DNA of 64,000 nt from an uncultured Bacillaceae bacterium (GCA_937934645.1 CALGYZ010000082.1:1-64000), one strand, 5' to 3'; positions 18,223 through 27,533 are shown, counted from the stretch's first letter. Notes: generated by a model from the sequence alone, not told the origin. Made by a program: numbers and translations.

Positions 18223-18644
18223 TGCGGATTTTAGGTTTGGATGTCGGCTCAAAAACGATCGGTGTAGCTGTCAGTGACGAACTGGGGTGGACTGCTCAAG
18301 GGTTGAAAACCATTAAAATAGATGAAGAAAGCAACGAATGGGGATTAGACGACCTGGAAGAAATCATCAGAGAATACAACGTCGAAAAAATCGTCGTCGG
18401 CTTACCGAAAAATATGAACGGAACGATTGGTCCCCGCGGGGAAGTCAGCTTACAATTTGCCGAAATGATTAAAGAACGGTTCAGTTTGCCGGTTGATTTG
18501 TGGGACGAGCGTCTTACGACGATGGCGGCTGAGCGGATTCTTCTGAAAGCTGATGTCAGCAGGAAAAAAAGAAAAAAAGTTGTTGATAAAATAGCAGCCG
18601 CCCTTATATTGCAAAGTTATCTGGATGCCCGTGGCAAAATGTAA
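18222..18644 (+). CDS. ruvX: putative Holliday junction resolvase / pre-16S rRNA nuclease YqgF
   Basis: 140-residue RNase H-fold protein (YrrK in B. subtilis). The first strand LGLDVGSKTIGVAVSD carries the catalytic Asp, the second strand IVVGLPKNMNG the Glu-free variant typical of the family, and DERLTT and KKVVDKIAAALILQSYL give the remaining acidic site. The family matures the 16S rRNA 5' end and has been proposed as an alternative Holliday junction resolvase; which role applies here cannot be told from sequence. Its start overlaps the ireB stop. Confidence 0.94.
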   Translation: MRILGLDVGSKTIGVAVSDELGWTAQGLKTIKIDEESNEWGLDDLEEIIREYNVEKIVVGLPKNMNGTIGPRGEVSLQFAEMIKERFSLPVDLWDERLTTMAAERILLKADVSRKKRKKVVDKIAAALILQSYLDARGKM

Positions 18645-18721
18645 ATAACTTTCAATCATAAAGCTAGGTTTAATAATAAAAATAATATTGTCCGGTTTTT
18701 AAATACGAAGGAGGTAATCCG

Positions 18722-18997
18722 ATGGAACACGGCGATCAGCATATTACGATTATTGATGAAGACGGCAATGAAGAACTTTGCGAGATCCTGTTTACTTTTG
18801 AATCCGAAGAATTTGGCAAATCCTATGTATTGTATTATCCGGTAAGCGCTGAAGAAGATGAGGACGGCGAAATTGAGATTCATGCTTCGAGTTTCATTCC
18901 CGGAGAGAAAGAGGGTACGCTGCAACCGATTGAAACTGAAGAAGAATGGGATTTAATTGAAGAAATGCTGGAAACCTTTTTGGGCGAGGGTGAGTAA
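18722..18997 (+). CDS. yrzB: DUF1292 protein YrzB
   Basis: 91-residue, very acidic protein (many Glu and Asp; no cysteine-rich or membrane segment) of the UPF0473/DUF1292 family, conserved next to ruvX in Bacillota. Function is not established. The core pattern ITIIDEDGNEELCEILFTFE is present near the N terminus. ATG follows AAGGAGGTAATCCG. A terminator closes the unit. Confidence 0.93.
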   Translation: MEHGDQHITIIDEDGNEELCEILFTFESEEFGKSYVLYYPVSAEEDEDGEIEIHASSFIPGEKEGTLQPIETEEEWDLIEEMLETFLGEGE

Positions 18998-19009
18998 GGT
19001 AATGATATA

Positions 19010-19041
19010 AAAGGGCAATCGGTCCGATTGCTCTTTTTTTA
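19010..19041 (+). terminator. terminator after yrzB
   Basis: GGGCAATCGG and CCGATTGCTC pair around a single T and are followed by a T run, ending the alaS unit. Confidence 0.88.
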
Positions 19042-19125
19042 TAAAAAACAATGAAAATATTTGTTTGTATAGTATAATAATTCAAGGTATAAAATTGTTG
19101 TAAGGTCAACCTTGAGGTGGAACTG

Positions 19126-20241
19126 ATGAAGTGGAGAAGTTTTACCGGTAGAATCCGGATGAACGGATTATACAATAATAAAAAAATTACTGGAATCAAG
19201 TGGAAAAAGTCCTTTTGGCTTCCGTTTATGCTGTTCATTTTGATAGCAGCCGGCGGAGGATACATGTTTGTCAAGTCAGCGGCAGGCCCCGTCAATCCCG
19301 GAAGTAAAAAGACTGTTGAAGTAAATATTCCGTTTGGCTCGGATTTATCCGCAATTGCAGAAATGCTGGAAGATCAGGGGATCATTAAAAACAGCTTTGT
19401 ATTTAAACTGTATGTAAAATTGAAAAGTAATGACGGATTTCAAGCTGGAAAATACACATTATCACCATCCATGACTTATGATGATATTATTAAAAATTTG
19501 CAACAAGGCGGCAAGCCGGCATTGACGATCCTGGTTCCGGAAGGGCTGCAGCTGAAGGAAATAGCGTCCATTATCGCTGAACATACAAAGTATAAGGAAG
19601 AGGAAATTATTGAACGGTTAAATAACGAAGACGTAATAAAAAAACTGATGGAAAAATATCCCCGTTTATTAACGGATGAAATTTTGCATAAAGATATTAA
19701 GTTTCCGCTGGAAGGTTATTTATATCCGGCTACATACCACTTTTACGAACAAGAGCCCTCCCTCGAAACGATTATTACGGCGATGTTGGACAAAACAGCA
19801 GAAATGGTTGAAAAATACCGTCCTGAAATGGAAGAAAAAGGTATGACCGTTCACGAACTGTTGACATTTGCTTCTCTTATTGAAGAGGAAGCATCAGAAA
19901 AAAGTGACCGGAAAAAGATTTCCAGTGTCTTTTATAACCGGCTGGAAATCGGCATGCCCCTGCAAACCGACCCGACGGTCATTTATGCGCTCGGAGAACA
20001 CCGTGAACGGCTGACATTCAGGGATTACTATGAAGTGGAGGATCCTTTCAACACATACTTAAATAAAGAATTGCCGCCGGGTCCGATTGCCAACAGCGGG
20101 GAAATGTCCATCGAAGCCGCATTGCATCCCGCTGATTCCGAATACTTGTACTTTCTTGCAACACCGGAAGGGGAAGTGCTTTTTTCCAAAACGTTGGACG
20201 AACATAATGAAAAATATGATGAACATATAAAAAGGAAATAA
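19126..20241 (+). CDS. mltG: endolytic murein transglycosylase MltG (YrrL)
   Basis: 371 residues. A basic cytoplasmic head is followed by one transmembrane helix (about residues 31-52), then a LysM-like region and the YceG catalytic domain, so the enzyme faces the cell wall. The catalytic glutamate is expected in TFASLIEEEASEKSDR; the downstream QTDPTVIYALG and LPPGPIANSG motifs are conserved in the family. MltG cuts nascent glycan strands. The start ATG 19126 follows GAGGTGG; the in-frame GTG 9 bases upstream is part of that site. Confidence 0.95.
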   Translation: MKWRSFTGRIRMNGLYNNKKITGIKWKKSFWLPFMLFILIAAGGGYMFVKSAAGPVNPGSKKTVEVNIPFGSDLSAIAEMLEDQGIIKNSFVFKLYVKLKSNDGFQAGKYTLSPSMTYDDIIKNLQQGGKPALTILVPEGLQLKEIASIIAEHTKYKEEEIIERLNNEDVIKKLMEKYPRLLTDEILHKDIKFPLEGYLYPATYHFYEQEPSLETIITAMLDKTAEMVEKYRPEMEEKGMTVHELLTFASLIEEEASEKSDRKKISSVFYNRLEIGMPLQTDPTVIYALGEHRERLTFRDYYEVEDPFNTYLNKELPPGPIANSGEMSIEAALHPADSEYLYFLATPEGEVLFSKTLDEHNEKYDEHIKRK

Positions 20242-20320
20242 TTCTGAAAATCAATCTCGCTTTTTACATCTGCATATGATAAAATAGATTCCGTATATTT
20301 TATATGTCCGACTAAAAAGC

Positions 20321-20372
20321 GTCATTGATAGAGGAAATGTCCCGGCATTTCCTTTATCATGACACTTTTTTC
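20321..20372 (+). terminator. hairpin between mltG and trmR
   Basis: GTCATTGATAGAGGAAATG (20321-20339) pairs, with small bulges, with CATTTCCTTTATCATGAC (20346-20363), followed by ACTTTTTT. Probably the mltG terminator. It lies 34 bases ahead of the trmR start, so it could also attenuate read-through. Confidence 0.78.
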
Positions 20373-20405
20373 ATATATGAACGGGAATATCAGGTGATTA
20401 TTCAA

Positions 20406-21041
20406 ATGATGGATGAACGGTTAATAAATTATTTGTATGAAAAATTGCCTCAACGAAACGCCTTTTTCCAGGAAATGGAACAATATGCCAAAAAAGAAAA
20501 CATCCCGATTATGGATCCGTACAGTATGGAGGTCATGTTGAAAATCCTCCAGTTGTTCCGGCCTGAACGGATTTTGGAAATCGGCACGGCCATCGGATAT
20601 TCCGCTCTCCGTATGGCGGATGTGCTTGATGCCCGGATTGTAACCATTGAACGGGACCCGGAACGTGCCGAACGTGCGGAATGCTATATCCGCTCGCAAA
20701 ATAAAACCGGACAAATCAAGATCATAAGAGGCGATGCCCTTGAATTGCCGGAGGAAGCAGGAAAACATGGCCCGTTTGATTGTATATTTATTGATGCGGC
20801 AAAAGGTCAATATAAAAAGTTTTTTGAACTGTTCACTCCATATTTAAATGAAAGAGGCATAGTTATTTCTGATAACGTGTTATTTAAAGGATATGTTTTT
20901 CAACATGACGGGGGAAATAAGCGTTTACAAAAAATTGCCGGAAAAATAAAGGATTATAATGACTGGCTCTTTAACCAACCGGATTTTGAAACCGTAATTC
21001 TTCCGGTCGGTGACGGTTTGGGTGTAAGCATAAGAACATAA
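20406..21041 (+). CDS. trmR: tRNA 5-hydroxyuridine methyltransferase TrmR (YrrM)
   Basis: 212-residue O-methyltransferase (family 3). The SAM-binding glycine motif ILEIGTAIGYSALRMA is near residue 58, DCIFIDAAKGQY near residue 122 and SDNVLF near residue 155. In B. subtilis YrrM/TrmR turns 5-hydroxyuridine at tRNA wobble position 34 into 5-methoxyuridine. The start ATG 20406 follows CAGGTGAT; the frame is open 27 codons further up but runs through the terminator hairpin. It stands directly before the two hydroxylation genes. Confidence 0.92.
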   Translation: MMDERLINYLYEKLPQRNAFFQEMEQYAKKENIPIMDPYSMEVMLKILQLFRPERILEIGTAIGYSALRMADVLDARIVTIERDPERAERAECYIRSQNKTGQIKIIRGDALELPEEAGKHGPFDCIFIDAAKGQYKKFFELFTPYLNERGIVISDNVLFKGYVFQHDGGNKRLQKIAGKIKDYNDWLFNQPDFETVILPVGDGLGVSIRT

Positions 21042-21054
21042 GGAAACCGGTGTA

Positions 21055-21092
21055 CCATCAGCAATCGATCTGATTTGCTGATGGCCCTTTCA
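21055..21092 (+). terminator. terminator after trmR
   Basis: CCATCAGCAA (21055-21064) pairs perfectly with TTGCTGATGG (21075-21084) and is followed by CCCTTTCATTTT. Confidence 0.82.
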
Positions 21093-21280
21093 TTTTCGGC
21101 AGGATTTTGAAAAAATGTGCACTGGAAAGAAATAAAGACAGACTATGAAAACGTCCGGATCTGATGATTATATTAAAAGGCAAAATTTATTTTTATGCCA
21201 TATTTGTTCTGTATAGTCTGAGCGGAAAAGTTTTCTTTACCCTTGTTCAAAGATTACAATATGCTTTCGAGGTGGATAAA

Positions 21281-22207
21281 ATGAAAAAACCGGAAATATT
21301 GGTCACGCCTGAGAAGGTTGATGATATTATTCCGTTAAGCGAAGTCGGTGCGGATGCATTTGTTGTAGGAGAAACGCGCTATGGTCTCCGGCTTAACGGG
21401 GAATTTAAGAGGGAAGATGTCAAAAAGGCGATTGAAGTTGCCCATGCCAGAAATAAAAAAGTATATGTGGCGGTCAATGCGATTTTCCACAACGAAAAAG
21501 TGGACGAGCTAGATGATTATTTACGTTTTGTCCGGGATGCAGGTGCTGACGCGGTTATATTTGGTGATCCGGCCGTTCTCATGGCTCAAAAAAGAGTTGC
21601 TCCCGAACTGCCGTTGCATTGGAGTACGGAAACAACGGCGACAAACTGGTATACATGCAATTATTGGGGAAGGAAGGGAGCCAAACGGGCTGTTCTTGCG
21701 AGGGAGCTGAGCATGGATGAAATCATTGAAATTAAAGAGCACGCAGAAGTTGAAATAGAAATTTTAGTCCATGGTATGAGCTGTATGTTCCAATCGAAAC
21801 GGAAACTGCTCGGAAATTATTTTGAATATCGGGGAAAACGAATGGAAATCCAACATAGTGATGATGATTATATGTTTTTATATGATTCGGAACGTGACAA
21901 TAAATATCCGATTTTTGAAGATGAAAACGGGACACATATTATGAGCGCAAATGACGTGTGCATCATTGATGAACTGGAAGAATTGATTGAAGCGGGGATT
22001 GATTCGTTTAAAATTGACGGGATTTTTAAATCACCCGAATATTTAATTGAAGTAACGAAAATGTACCGAGAAGCCGTTGATCTTTGTGTAAGTAATCCGG
22101 TTCAATATGAAGAAAAGAAAGATTACTGGCTGGAAAAAATTGAAGCCATTCAACCGAAAAACCGTGATATTGATACCGGATTTTTCTTTAAAGAAACGGT
22201 GTATTAA
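21281..22207 (+). CDS. trhP1: tRNA hydroxylation protein TrhP1 (peptidase U32 family, YrrN)
   Basis: 308 residues from ATG 21281, preceded by CGAGGTGG. It belongs to the U32 peptidase family. In B. subtilis YrrN and YrrO (TrhP1 and TrhP2) are needed for prephenate-dependent 5-hydroxyuridine formation at tRNA U34. The conserved HWSTETTATNWYTCNYWG block and the region LVHGMSCMFQSKRKLLGNY are present. It has one of the family cysteines (Cys in HGMSCMF) rather than the four-cysteine set of its partner. It is followed by trhP2 after 14 bp. Confidence 0.9.
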   Translation: MKKPEILVTPEKVDDIIPLSEVGADAFVVGETRYGLRLNGEFKREDVKKAIEVAHARNKKVYVAVNAIFHNEKVDELDDYLRFVRDAGADAVIFGDPAVLMAQKRVAPELPLHWSTETTATNWYTCNYWGRKGAKRAVLARELSMDEIIEIKEHAEVEIEILVHGMSCMFQSKRKLLGNYFEYRGKRMEIQHSDDDYMFLYDSERDNKYPIFEDENGTHIMSANDVCIIDELEELIEAGIDSFKIDGIFKSPEYLIEVTKMYREAVDLCVSNPVQYEEKKDYWLEKIEAIQPKNRDIDTGFFFKETVY

Positions 22208-22221
22208 AGGAGGTAAACAGC

Positions 22222-23493
22222 TTGGCAAAACAGCTTGATCATATATCAGAAATACAGGACGGCAAACGGGTGATTGTGAAAAAGCCGGAGCTTCTGGCAC
22301 CGGCCGGAAATTTGGAAAAACTGAAAATTGCAGTGTTATACGGTGCGGATGCTGTATTTATTGGCGGACAGGAATACGGACTCCGTTCCAATGCCGATAA
22401 TTTTTCATTGGAAGAGATCAAAGAAGGTGTCGATTTTGCCAAAAAGTACAATGCAAAAGTTTATGTTACGACGAATATTATTGCCCATAATGAAAATATT
22501 CCCGGCCTGGATAATTATTTACGCGCCTTGGAAGATGCAGGGGTAGCCGGAATCATCGTTGCTGATCCGTTAATTATCGAAACCGCCAGGAGAGTCGCGC
22601 CGAAACTGGAATGTCATTTAAGCACACAGCAATCATTGTCTAACTGGCGGGCAGCCCAATATTGGAAAGAAGAAGGGCTGGAACGGGTGGTACTTGCCCG
22701 GGAAACAACATTGGAAGAAATCAAAGAAATCAAAGAAAAGGTAGATATAGAAATAGAAATTTTTGTTCACGGCGCCATGTGTATTGCTTATTCCGGCCGG
22801 TGCGTGTTAAGTAACCATATGACGGCCCGGGATTCTAACCGCGGTGGCTGTTGTCAAAGTTGCCGCTGGAGCTATGGTCTTTTCCGGCAAACTGATGAAA
22901 ACGAAATTCCATTATACTCCGAGGAAGATGCTCCGTTTGTGATGAGTGCCAAAGACTTGAACTTGATTGAATATGTCCCGCAACTCATTGAGGCGGGCAT
23001 CGATAGTTTTAAAATTGAAGGGCGGATGAAGTCTATCCATTATATTGCGACCGTTGTCAGTGTGTACCGGAAAGTGATCGATGCATATTGTGCCGATCCG
23101 GAAAACTTTGTCTTTAAAGAAGAATGGAAAGAGGAACTGGCCAAATGTGAAAACCGGGAAACAGATTACGGTTTCATTGAAGGACTGCCCGGTTATAAAC
23201 AACAATTGTTCGAAAATCACAGCCATAAACCATCCCATGAATTTGCCGGTATGGTACTCGATTATGACGCAAAAGAAAAAATGGTGACACTTCAGCAACG
23301 GAATCACTTTAAAGTCGGGGATGAAGTGGAATTTTTCGGTCCGGACATTGATAATTTCACAATGGTCGTCAGAGATTTATATGATGAAGAAGGAAATGAA
23401 ATTGATGCCGCCAGACATCCTTTGCAAATCGTCCGTTTTCGTGTTGACCGGCCTGTATACCGGTACAACCTGATGAGAAGGGAAGTTCAATAA
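22222..23493 (+). CDS. trhP2: tRNA hydroxylation protein TrhP2 (peptidase U32 family, YrrO)
   Basis: 423 residues from TTG 22222, preceded by AAAGGAGGTAAACAGC. U32 family core with the signature IEIFVHGAMCIAYSGRCVLS and, 20 residues on, RGGCCQSCRW. Together these supply the cysteines that bind an iron-sulfur cluster in related RlhA/TrhP proteins. The C-terminal U32 collagenase-like domain begins near residue 330. With TrhP1 it makes ho5U34, the substrate of TrmR encoded just upstream, so the three genes form one modification pathway. udk, next in B. subtilis, is missing. Confidence 0.92.
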   Translation: MAKQLDHISEIQDGKRVIVKKPELLAPAGNLEKLKIAVLYGADAVFIGGQEYGLRSNADNFSLEEIKEGVDFAKKYNAKVYVTTNIIAHNENIPGLDNYLRALEDAGVAGIIVADPLIIETARRVAPKLECHLSTQQSLSNWRAAQYWKEEGLERVVLARETTLEEIKEIKEKVDIEIEIFVHGAMCIAYSGRCVLSNHMTARDSNRGGCCQSCRWSYGLFRQTDENEIPLYSEEDAPFVMSAKDLNLIEYVPQLIEAGIDSFKIEGRMKSIHYIATVVSVYRKVIDAYCADPENFVFKEEWKEELAKCENRETDYGFIEGLPGYKQQLFENHSHKPSHEFAGMVLDYDAKEKMVTLQQRNHFKVGDEVEFFGPDIDNFTMVVRDLYDEEGNEIDAARHPLQIVRFRVDRPVYRYNLMRREVQ

Positions 23494-23494
23494 G

Positions 23495-23579
23495 GATATG
23501 CCCGGACCGGAATATTTCCGGTCCTATACCCCTCTGTTTCCAGAAAGCCAAATATTTTTTAGACAAGTCCGGGCATATC
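23495..23579. terminator. nested inverted repeats between trhP2 and greA
   Basis: Outer arms GATATGCCCGGAC (23495-23507) and GTCCGGGCATATC (23567-23579) are perfect. A second, 21-base palindrome GGACCGGAA-TAT-TTCCGGTCC (23504-23524) shares its first bases with the outer 5' arm, so the two hairpins exclude one another. It probably ends the trhP unit; the T content after the outer stem is modest. Confidence 0.6.
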
Positions 23580-23647
23580 ATTTTAAATGTCTATTTTTAA
23601 AAAGTATTTCATACAGATACTTACAAAAAATCAAGGAGTGACAAAAT

Positions 23648-24124
23648 ATGGCACAAGAAAAACAATATCCTATGACTAAAGAAGGAAAAGAAAAGTTAGA
23701 ACGAGAACTGGAAATGTTAAAAACCGTTAAAAGAAAAGAAGTAGTAGAAAGAATTAAAGTAGCAAGAAGCTTCGGCGACTTGTCAGAGAACTCTGAATAT
23801 GATTCCGCCAAAGATGAACAAGCTTTTGTTGAAGGAAGAATTGCTTTACTGGAAAAAATGATCCGAAATGCGGTCATCATTGAAGATAACGGTGAAAATA
23901 AAGATACCGTTACGATTGGAAAAACAATTACATTTGTTGAACTGCCGGACGGGGAGGAAGAAACATACACAATTGTGGGAAGTGCCGAAGCTGATCCGTT
24001 TGAAGGAAAAATATCCAATGATTCCCCGATTGCCAAGAGCCTGATGGGCAAAAAAGTTGGAGATGAAGTAACCGTTCAAACTCCTGGAGGGGAAATGAAC
24101 GTTAAAATTATTGATGTTAAATAA
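23648..24124 (+). CDS. greA: transcription elongation factor GreA
   Basis: 158 residues: N-terminal coiled coil (residues 1-75, with the acidic loop SFGDLSENSEYDSAKDEQ near the tip that reaches the RNA polymerase active site) and a C-terminal FKBP-like domain. It rescues backtracked polymerase by stimulating transcript cleavage. ATG follows AAGGAGTGAC. It forms its own unit between two hairpins. Confidence 0.97.
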   Translation: MAQEKQYPMTKEGKEKLERELEMLKTVKRKEVVERIKVARSFGDLSENSEYDSAKDEQAFVEGRIALLEKMIRNAVIIEDNGENKDTVTIGKTITFVELPDGEEETYTIVGSAEADPFEGKISNDSPIAKSLMGKKVGDEVTVQTPGGEMNVKIIDVK

Positions 24125-24139
24125 CAATTTCAATGTTTC

Positions 24140-24196
24140 GGGCAACCCCATTTGCGGTATTGAACATACAAAAATAAAATGGGGCTGCCTTTTTTC
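24140..24196 (+). terminator. terminator after greA
   Basis: GGGCAACCCCATTT (24140-24153) pairs with AAATGGGGCTGCC (24177-24189) and is followed by TTTTTT. Confidence 0.9.
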
Positions 24197-24292
24197 ATGT
24201 CCGCCAACGTTCATGAATCCAGCAGGACATAACTGCTGCAGCTTTTCCATTGATTAAAACCTTTCATTCCCGTTAACAATGGGTAATGGGTG

Positions 24293-26059
24293 ATGAAAAT
24301 GTGGCGAAAGCGGACGATATTTGCGGCTGTAATTTTTTTAGTCGGAATTTCCGTTTTATTAGGCCGTTTGGCACAAATCCAATTAATTGATACAAAAAGT
24401 TTTTCCGGACGGAACATAAATTTAATCCGCGAAAGTGTTAAACAACGGTCACAGGAAGTCATTATCGACCACGGAAGGGGAGCATTTTACGACCGGAATA
24501 TGGAACCGGTAACCCATAGCACTATTCCCTCATTAATACTGTTTCCTTTCTTAAAAAATACGGACTGGGATGTAGAAAAGGTTGCCGAAATTACCGGCAT
24601 TCCGGAAAGAAAATTGCTTAAGGCCGTTGATGAAGCAGAGGAACCGTTCGTTTTCGGCGGTCCCCGTCCGTTGAAATTAACCCCGGAACAAATGGATGCC
24701 ATAAATAATCTAAAAATTCCCGGTGTTTTCGCTGTTGAGATAAAAATGGATAAGAAAGATTTTCCGGCGGCACAGCTCATTGGAACGGTCGGTCAAAATG
24801 ATCGAGAGGCCCGCAATAGGTATCCGGACCGGGGTCTATCGGCAGGGACGAAAATCGGTATTCTCGGATTGCAAAAAAGCTTTGATGAATTTTTGCTTCA
24901 GGAAGAACAAACAAAGCTGGTTTATCATGTAGACGGAAAAGGCGGTCCATTATTCGGCGCCAAAGTAAAATATGTTGATCCCTCCAATCCCTTTTATCCG
25001 TTAAAGGTTCAAACAACCATTGATTTGGAAATACAAAACAAGGCGGAAGAAATCGTTGATCAATTTAAAATAGAAAAGGGCGGACTTATATTACTGGATA
25101 TTTCCTCCAATTCCATTCTTGCCAATGTATCCCGTCCGAAAATAGATTTGGATGATCCTTTTCAAAATGAAGGGGCAAAAAATTTTATGTTTACCGCCCA
25201 AATCCCGGGTTCTGTGTTTAAAACAGTTATTGCTGCGGCAGCAATTGAATACCGCCTTATTTCTCCCCGGCGCATCTTTGATTGCAACAAAACAATCCAT
25301 GGTACCTATGATGAGTACAGGCACGGCCGGCTTGACTTTACAAAAAGCTTTGCCGTAAGCTGTAACAATACGTTTGCAACCCTTGCAACGGAATTAATCG
25401 CACTAGATCCCAGAATTATTGAAACCTATGCTGAAAAGCTGGGATTGACAGAAGAAACGGGCTGGCGGGGACAGGTTTTTCATTTTAAAGATTTTAAGCA
25501 ATTTAGCGGGGAAGAAAAGGGTCATGTATATTTAAATGATGAAGAACGGCATGACCGGAAATTTGCGGCCCAAACGGGTATCGGCCAGCAAAGCGTCCGG
25601 ATTACTCCGGTTGCCGCCGCCAATATGATGGCAACCATTGCCCGAGGTGGTGAGAAGAAAATGGTAAGAGCGGTGTCCGATATCCGGTACAAGAATGGAA
25701 ACACCCTGTTTCACTTTCCGGAGAAATCTTTGGGAAAAGACGGTATATCTCCTTATACGGCCGGAAAGCTGCAAAAATTGTTGCGGGAAGTGGTTGTATA
25801 TGAAGAAGGAACCGGCCATGCGTTAAATGAATTGCCTTACACGGTTGCCGGGAAGTCCGGTACGGCTGAAACCCATCGGTATGCAGAAGACGGCAAAGAA
25901 TATTTAAATAAATGGTTTGTCGGTTATTTTCCTTATGAAAATCCCAAATATGCCCTTGCAGTGGTCAATCTGGACGTTTTTTCGGATGAAGGATCAGTCA
26001 TTCCTGTGTTTCAGGAAATGGTGGAATTTTTATATGAGTATGACAAATCAGATTCTTAA
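24293..26059 (+). CDS. pbpI: class B penicillin-binding protein PbpI (YrrR)
   Basis: 588 residues. One N-terminal membrane anchor (about residues 6-28), a PBP dimerisation domain, then the transpeptidase domain with all three catalytic motifs: SVFK near residue 307, SCNN near residue 360 and KSGTAE near residue 520. It should cross-link peptidoglycan outside the membrane. Position before yrrS matches pbpI of B. subtilis. The start is uncertain: GTG 24290, ATG 24293 and ATG 24299 are all in frame and none has a strong ribosome-binding site. Confidence 0.92.
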   Translation: MKMWRKRTIFAAVIFLVGISVLLGRLAQIQLIDTKSFSGRNINLIRESVKQRSQEVIIDHGRGAFYDRNMEPVTHSTIPSLILFPFLKNTDWDVEKVAEITGIPERKLLKAVDEAEEPFVFGGPRPLKLTPEQMDAINNLKIPGVFAVEIKMDKKDFPAAQLIGTVGQNDREARNRYPDRGLSAGTKIGILGLQKSFDEFLLQEEQTKLVYHVDGKGGPLFGAKVKYVDPSNPFYPLKVQTTIDLEIQNKAEEIVDQFKIEKGGLILLDISSNSILANVSRPKIDLDDPFQNEGAKNFMFTAQIPGSVFKTVIAAAAIEYRLISPRRIFDCNKTIHGTYDEYRHGRLDFTKSFAVSCNNTFATLATELIALDPRIIETYAEKLGLTEETGWRGQVFHFKDFKQFSGEEKGHVYLNDEERHDRKFAAQTGIGQQSVRITPVAAANMMATIARGGEKKMVRAVSDIRYKNGNTLFHFPEKSLGKDGISPYTAGKLQKLLREVVVYEEGTGHALNELPYTVAGKSGTAETHRYAEDGKEYLNKWFVGYFPYENPKYALAVVNLDVFSDEGSVIPVFQEMVEFLYEYDKSDS

Positions 26060-26160
26060 ATTATTCAATTTGAAAAATACCTGTTACGGAAATTTTACTG
26101 TACAATAATGTTGTAACGGTTAAAATGAATCATAGAATAACAGAACGGAGGGAGAACGGA

Positions 26161-26787
26161 ATGGAGGAAAACTCGCAGTCGAGAAAAGCACGGAGGGAAA
26201 CACTAAAGCGGAAAAGAACGGATACGATTTTAAATATATTGATCAGTATTGTTTTTTTACTAATTCTTATTGTCGGCTGGAACGTTATTTTTTCACAAGG
26301 GGACACCGATGAAGCGACCCAAATGGAAGCAAAAACGGAAATTTCCTCTGAATCAAAATCCGAAAAAGCTTCCCGGCAAAAAAAAGACGGGGACGATAGT
26401 GAAAAAGTCGAAGCGAAAAATGATGAAGAAGATGCTGAATCGGAGGAAATGATCGTAGAAAGTGATGATCCGAACGTCATCAAGGTGGTGGTCCATCCGG
26501 ATTGGGAACCGATCGGAACGCAACAAACCGGAGAACATATTACGCAATATGATGAAGGAAGCCGTGACCGGATTGAAATGGAAGAGGCTATCAGTTATGC
26601 TTCCGGTGTGGAAAGAGACAATATGATTGTCTGGTGGCTCGAAAACGGCGGGGCACCGGATAAGGTAATCGGAACGATATCCACGAAAGATCAAACGGAA
26701 GTATACCGGGTATACATAGAGTGGATTGACGGAAAAGGATGGAAACCGGTCAGACTGGAACAATTGAGAGAAAATGATAAAAAATAA
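26161..26787 (+). CDS. yrrS: YrrS family protein (DUF1510)
   Basis: 208 residues from ATG 26161 after ACGGAGGGAG. A basic N terminus is followed by one membrane helix (about residues 23-43), a low-complexity Glu/Lys/Ser linker (to about residue 100) and a C-terminal DUF1510 domain. It therefore appears to be a single-pass protein with the domain outside. It is the conserved neighbour of pbpI; the function is not established, and a role with PbpI in the cell envelope is inference. Confidence 0.88.
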   Translation: MEENSQSRKARRETLKRKRTDTILNILISIVFLLILIVGWNVIFSQGDTDEATQMEAKTEISSESKSEKASRQKKDGDDSEKVEAKNDEEDAESEEMIVESDDPNVIKVVVHPDWEPIGTQQTGEHITQYDEGSRDRIEMEEAISYASGVERDNMIVWWLENGGAPDKVIGTISTKDQTEVYRVYIEWIDGKGWKPVRLEQLRENDKK

Positions 26788-26813
26788 AATTTCGTTAGAT
26801 TGGGGTTGAAAAG

Positions 26814-27506
26814 ATGAAAATTGCAATAATCGGTGCGATGGAAGAAGAAGTAACAAAACTGCGCAATGAAATGGAAAACAAGAAAGCAGAAGTTGTTGCC
26901 AATAGTGAATTTACCTCCGGATCCCTTGCCGGAAGAGATTGTGTCTTATTAAAATCCGGTATCGGCAAAGTCAATGCAGCCATGACGACAACCATTTTGA
27001 TTGAACGGTACAAACCGGATGTATTAATTAATACCGGTTCCGCCGGGGGATTAAACCCATCGTTAAACGTCGGAGATATTGTTATATCTGACAAAGTTTG
27101 CCACCATGATGTCGATGCCACCGCTTTCGGGTATAAATACGGACAAGTTCCGGGAATGCCTGAAAGTTATAAAGCGGATGAAAGATTGACGGACATTGCG
27201 CTGAATGCTGCTGGTGAACTGGGAGAGGTACAGGTTGTCAAAGGACTCATCGCTTCCGGTGACTCATTCATCAGTGATTCGGAACAGGTGAAAAAAATTT
27301 CCAAGCATTTTCCTGAACTGGAAGCAGTGGAGATGGAAGGTTCAGCGATTGCCCAAATTGCTTACCAGTATGGCCTGCCGTTTGTCATTATCCGTTCCTT
27401 GTCTGATATTGCCGGGAAAGAATCAGGAATTACTTTTGAAAAGTTTATCCATACGGCCGCCACGAACTCTGCCAAACTGGTCTTGTCAATGATTCCTCAT
27501 ATTTGA
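26814..27506 (+). CDS. mtnN: 5'-methylthioadenosine/S-adenosylhomocysteine nucleosidase
   Basis: 230 residues, normal length. It cleaves methylthioadenosine and S-adenosylhomocysteine to adenine and the thioribose. Conserved blocks: IGAMEEEV at the N terminus (catalytic Glu), GSAGGLNPSLNVGDIV, ASGDSFI, EMEGSAIAQIA and RSLSDIAG (catalytic Asp). In B. subtilis yrrT, mccA and mccB are neighbours of this gene; here only yrhC follows, after a terminator. Confidence 0.96.
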   Translation: MKIAIIGAMEEEVTKLRNEMENKKAEVVANSEFTSGSLAGRDCVLLKSGIGKVNAAMTTTILIERYKPDVLINTGSAGGLNPSLNVGDIVISDKVCHHDVDATAFGYKYGQVPGMPESYKADERLTDIALNAAGELGEVQVVKGLIASGDSFISDSEQVKKISKHFPELEAVEMEGSAIAQIAYQYGLPFVIIRSLSDIAGKESGITFEKFIHTAATNSAKLVLSMIPHI

Positions 27507-27533
27507 TCATACCGGGTTTATATCAACAGGTAT

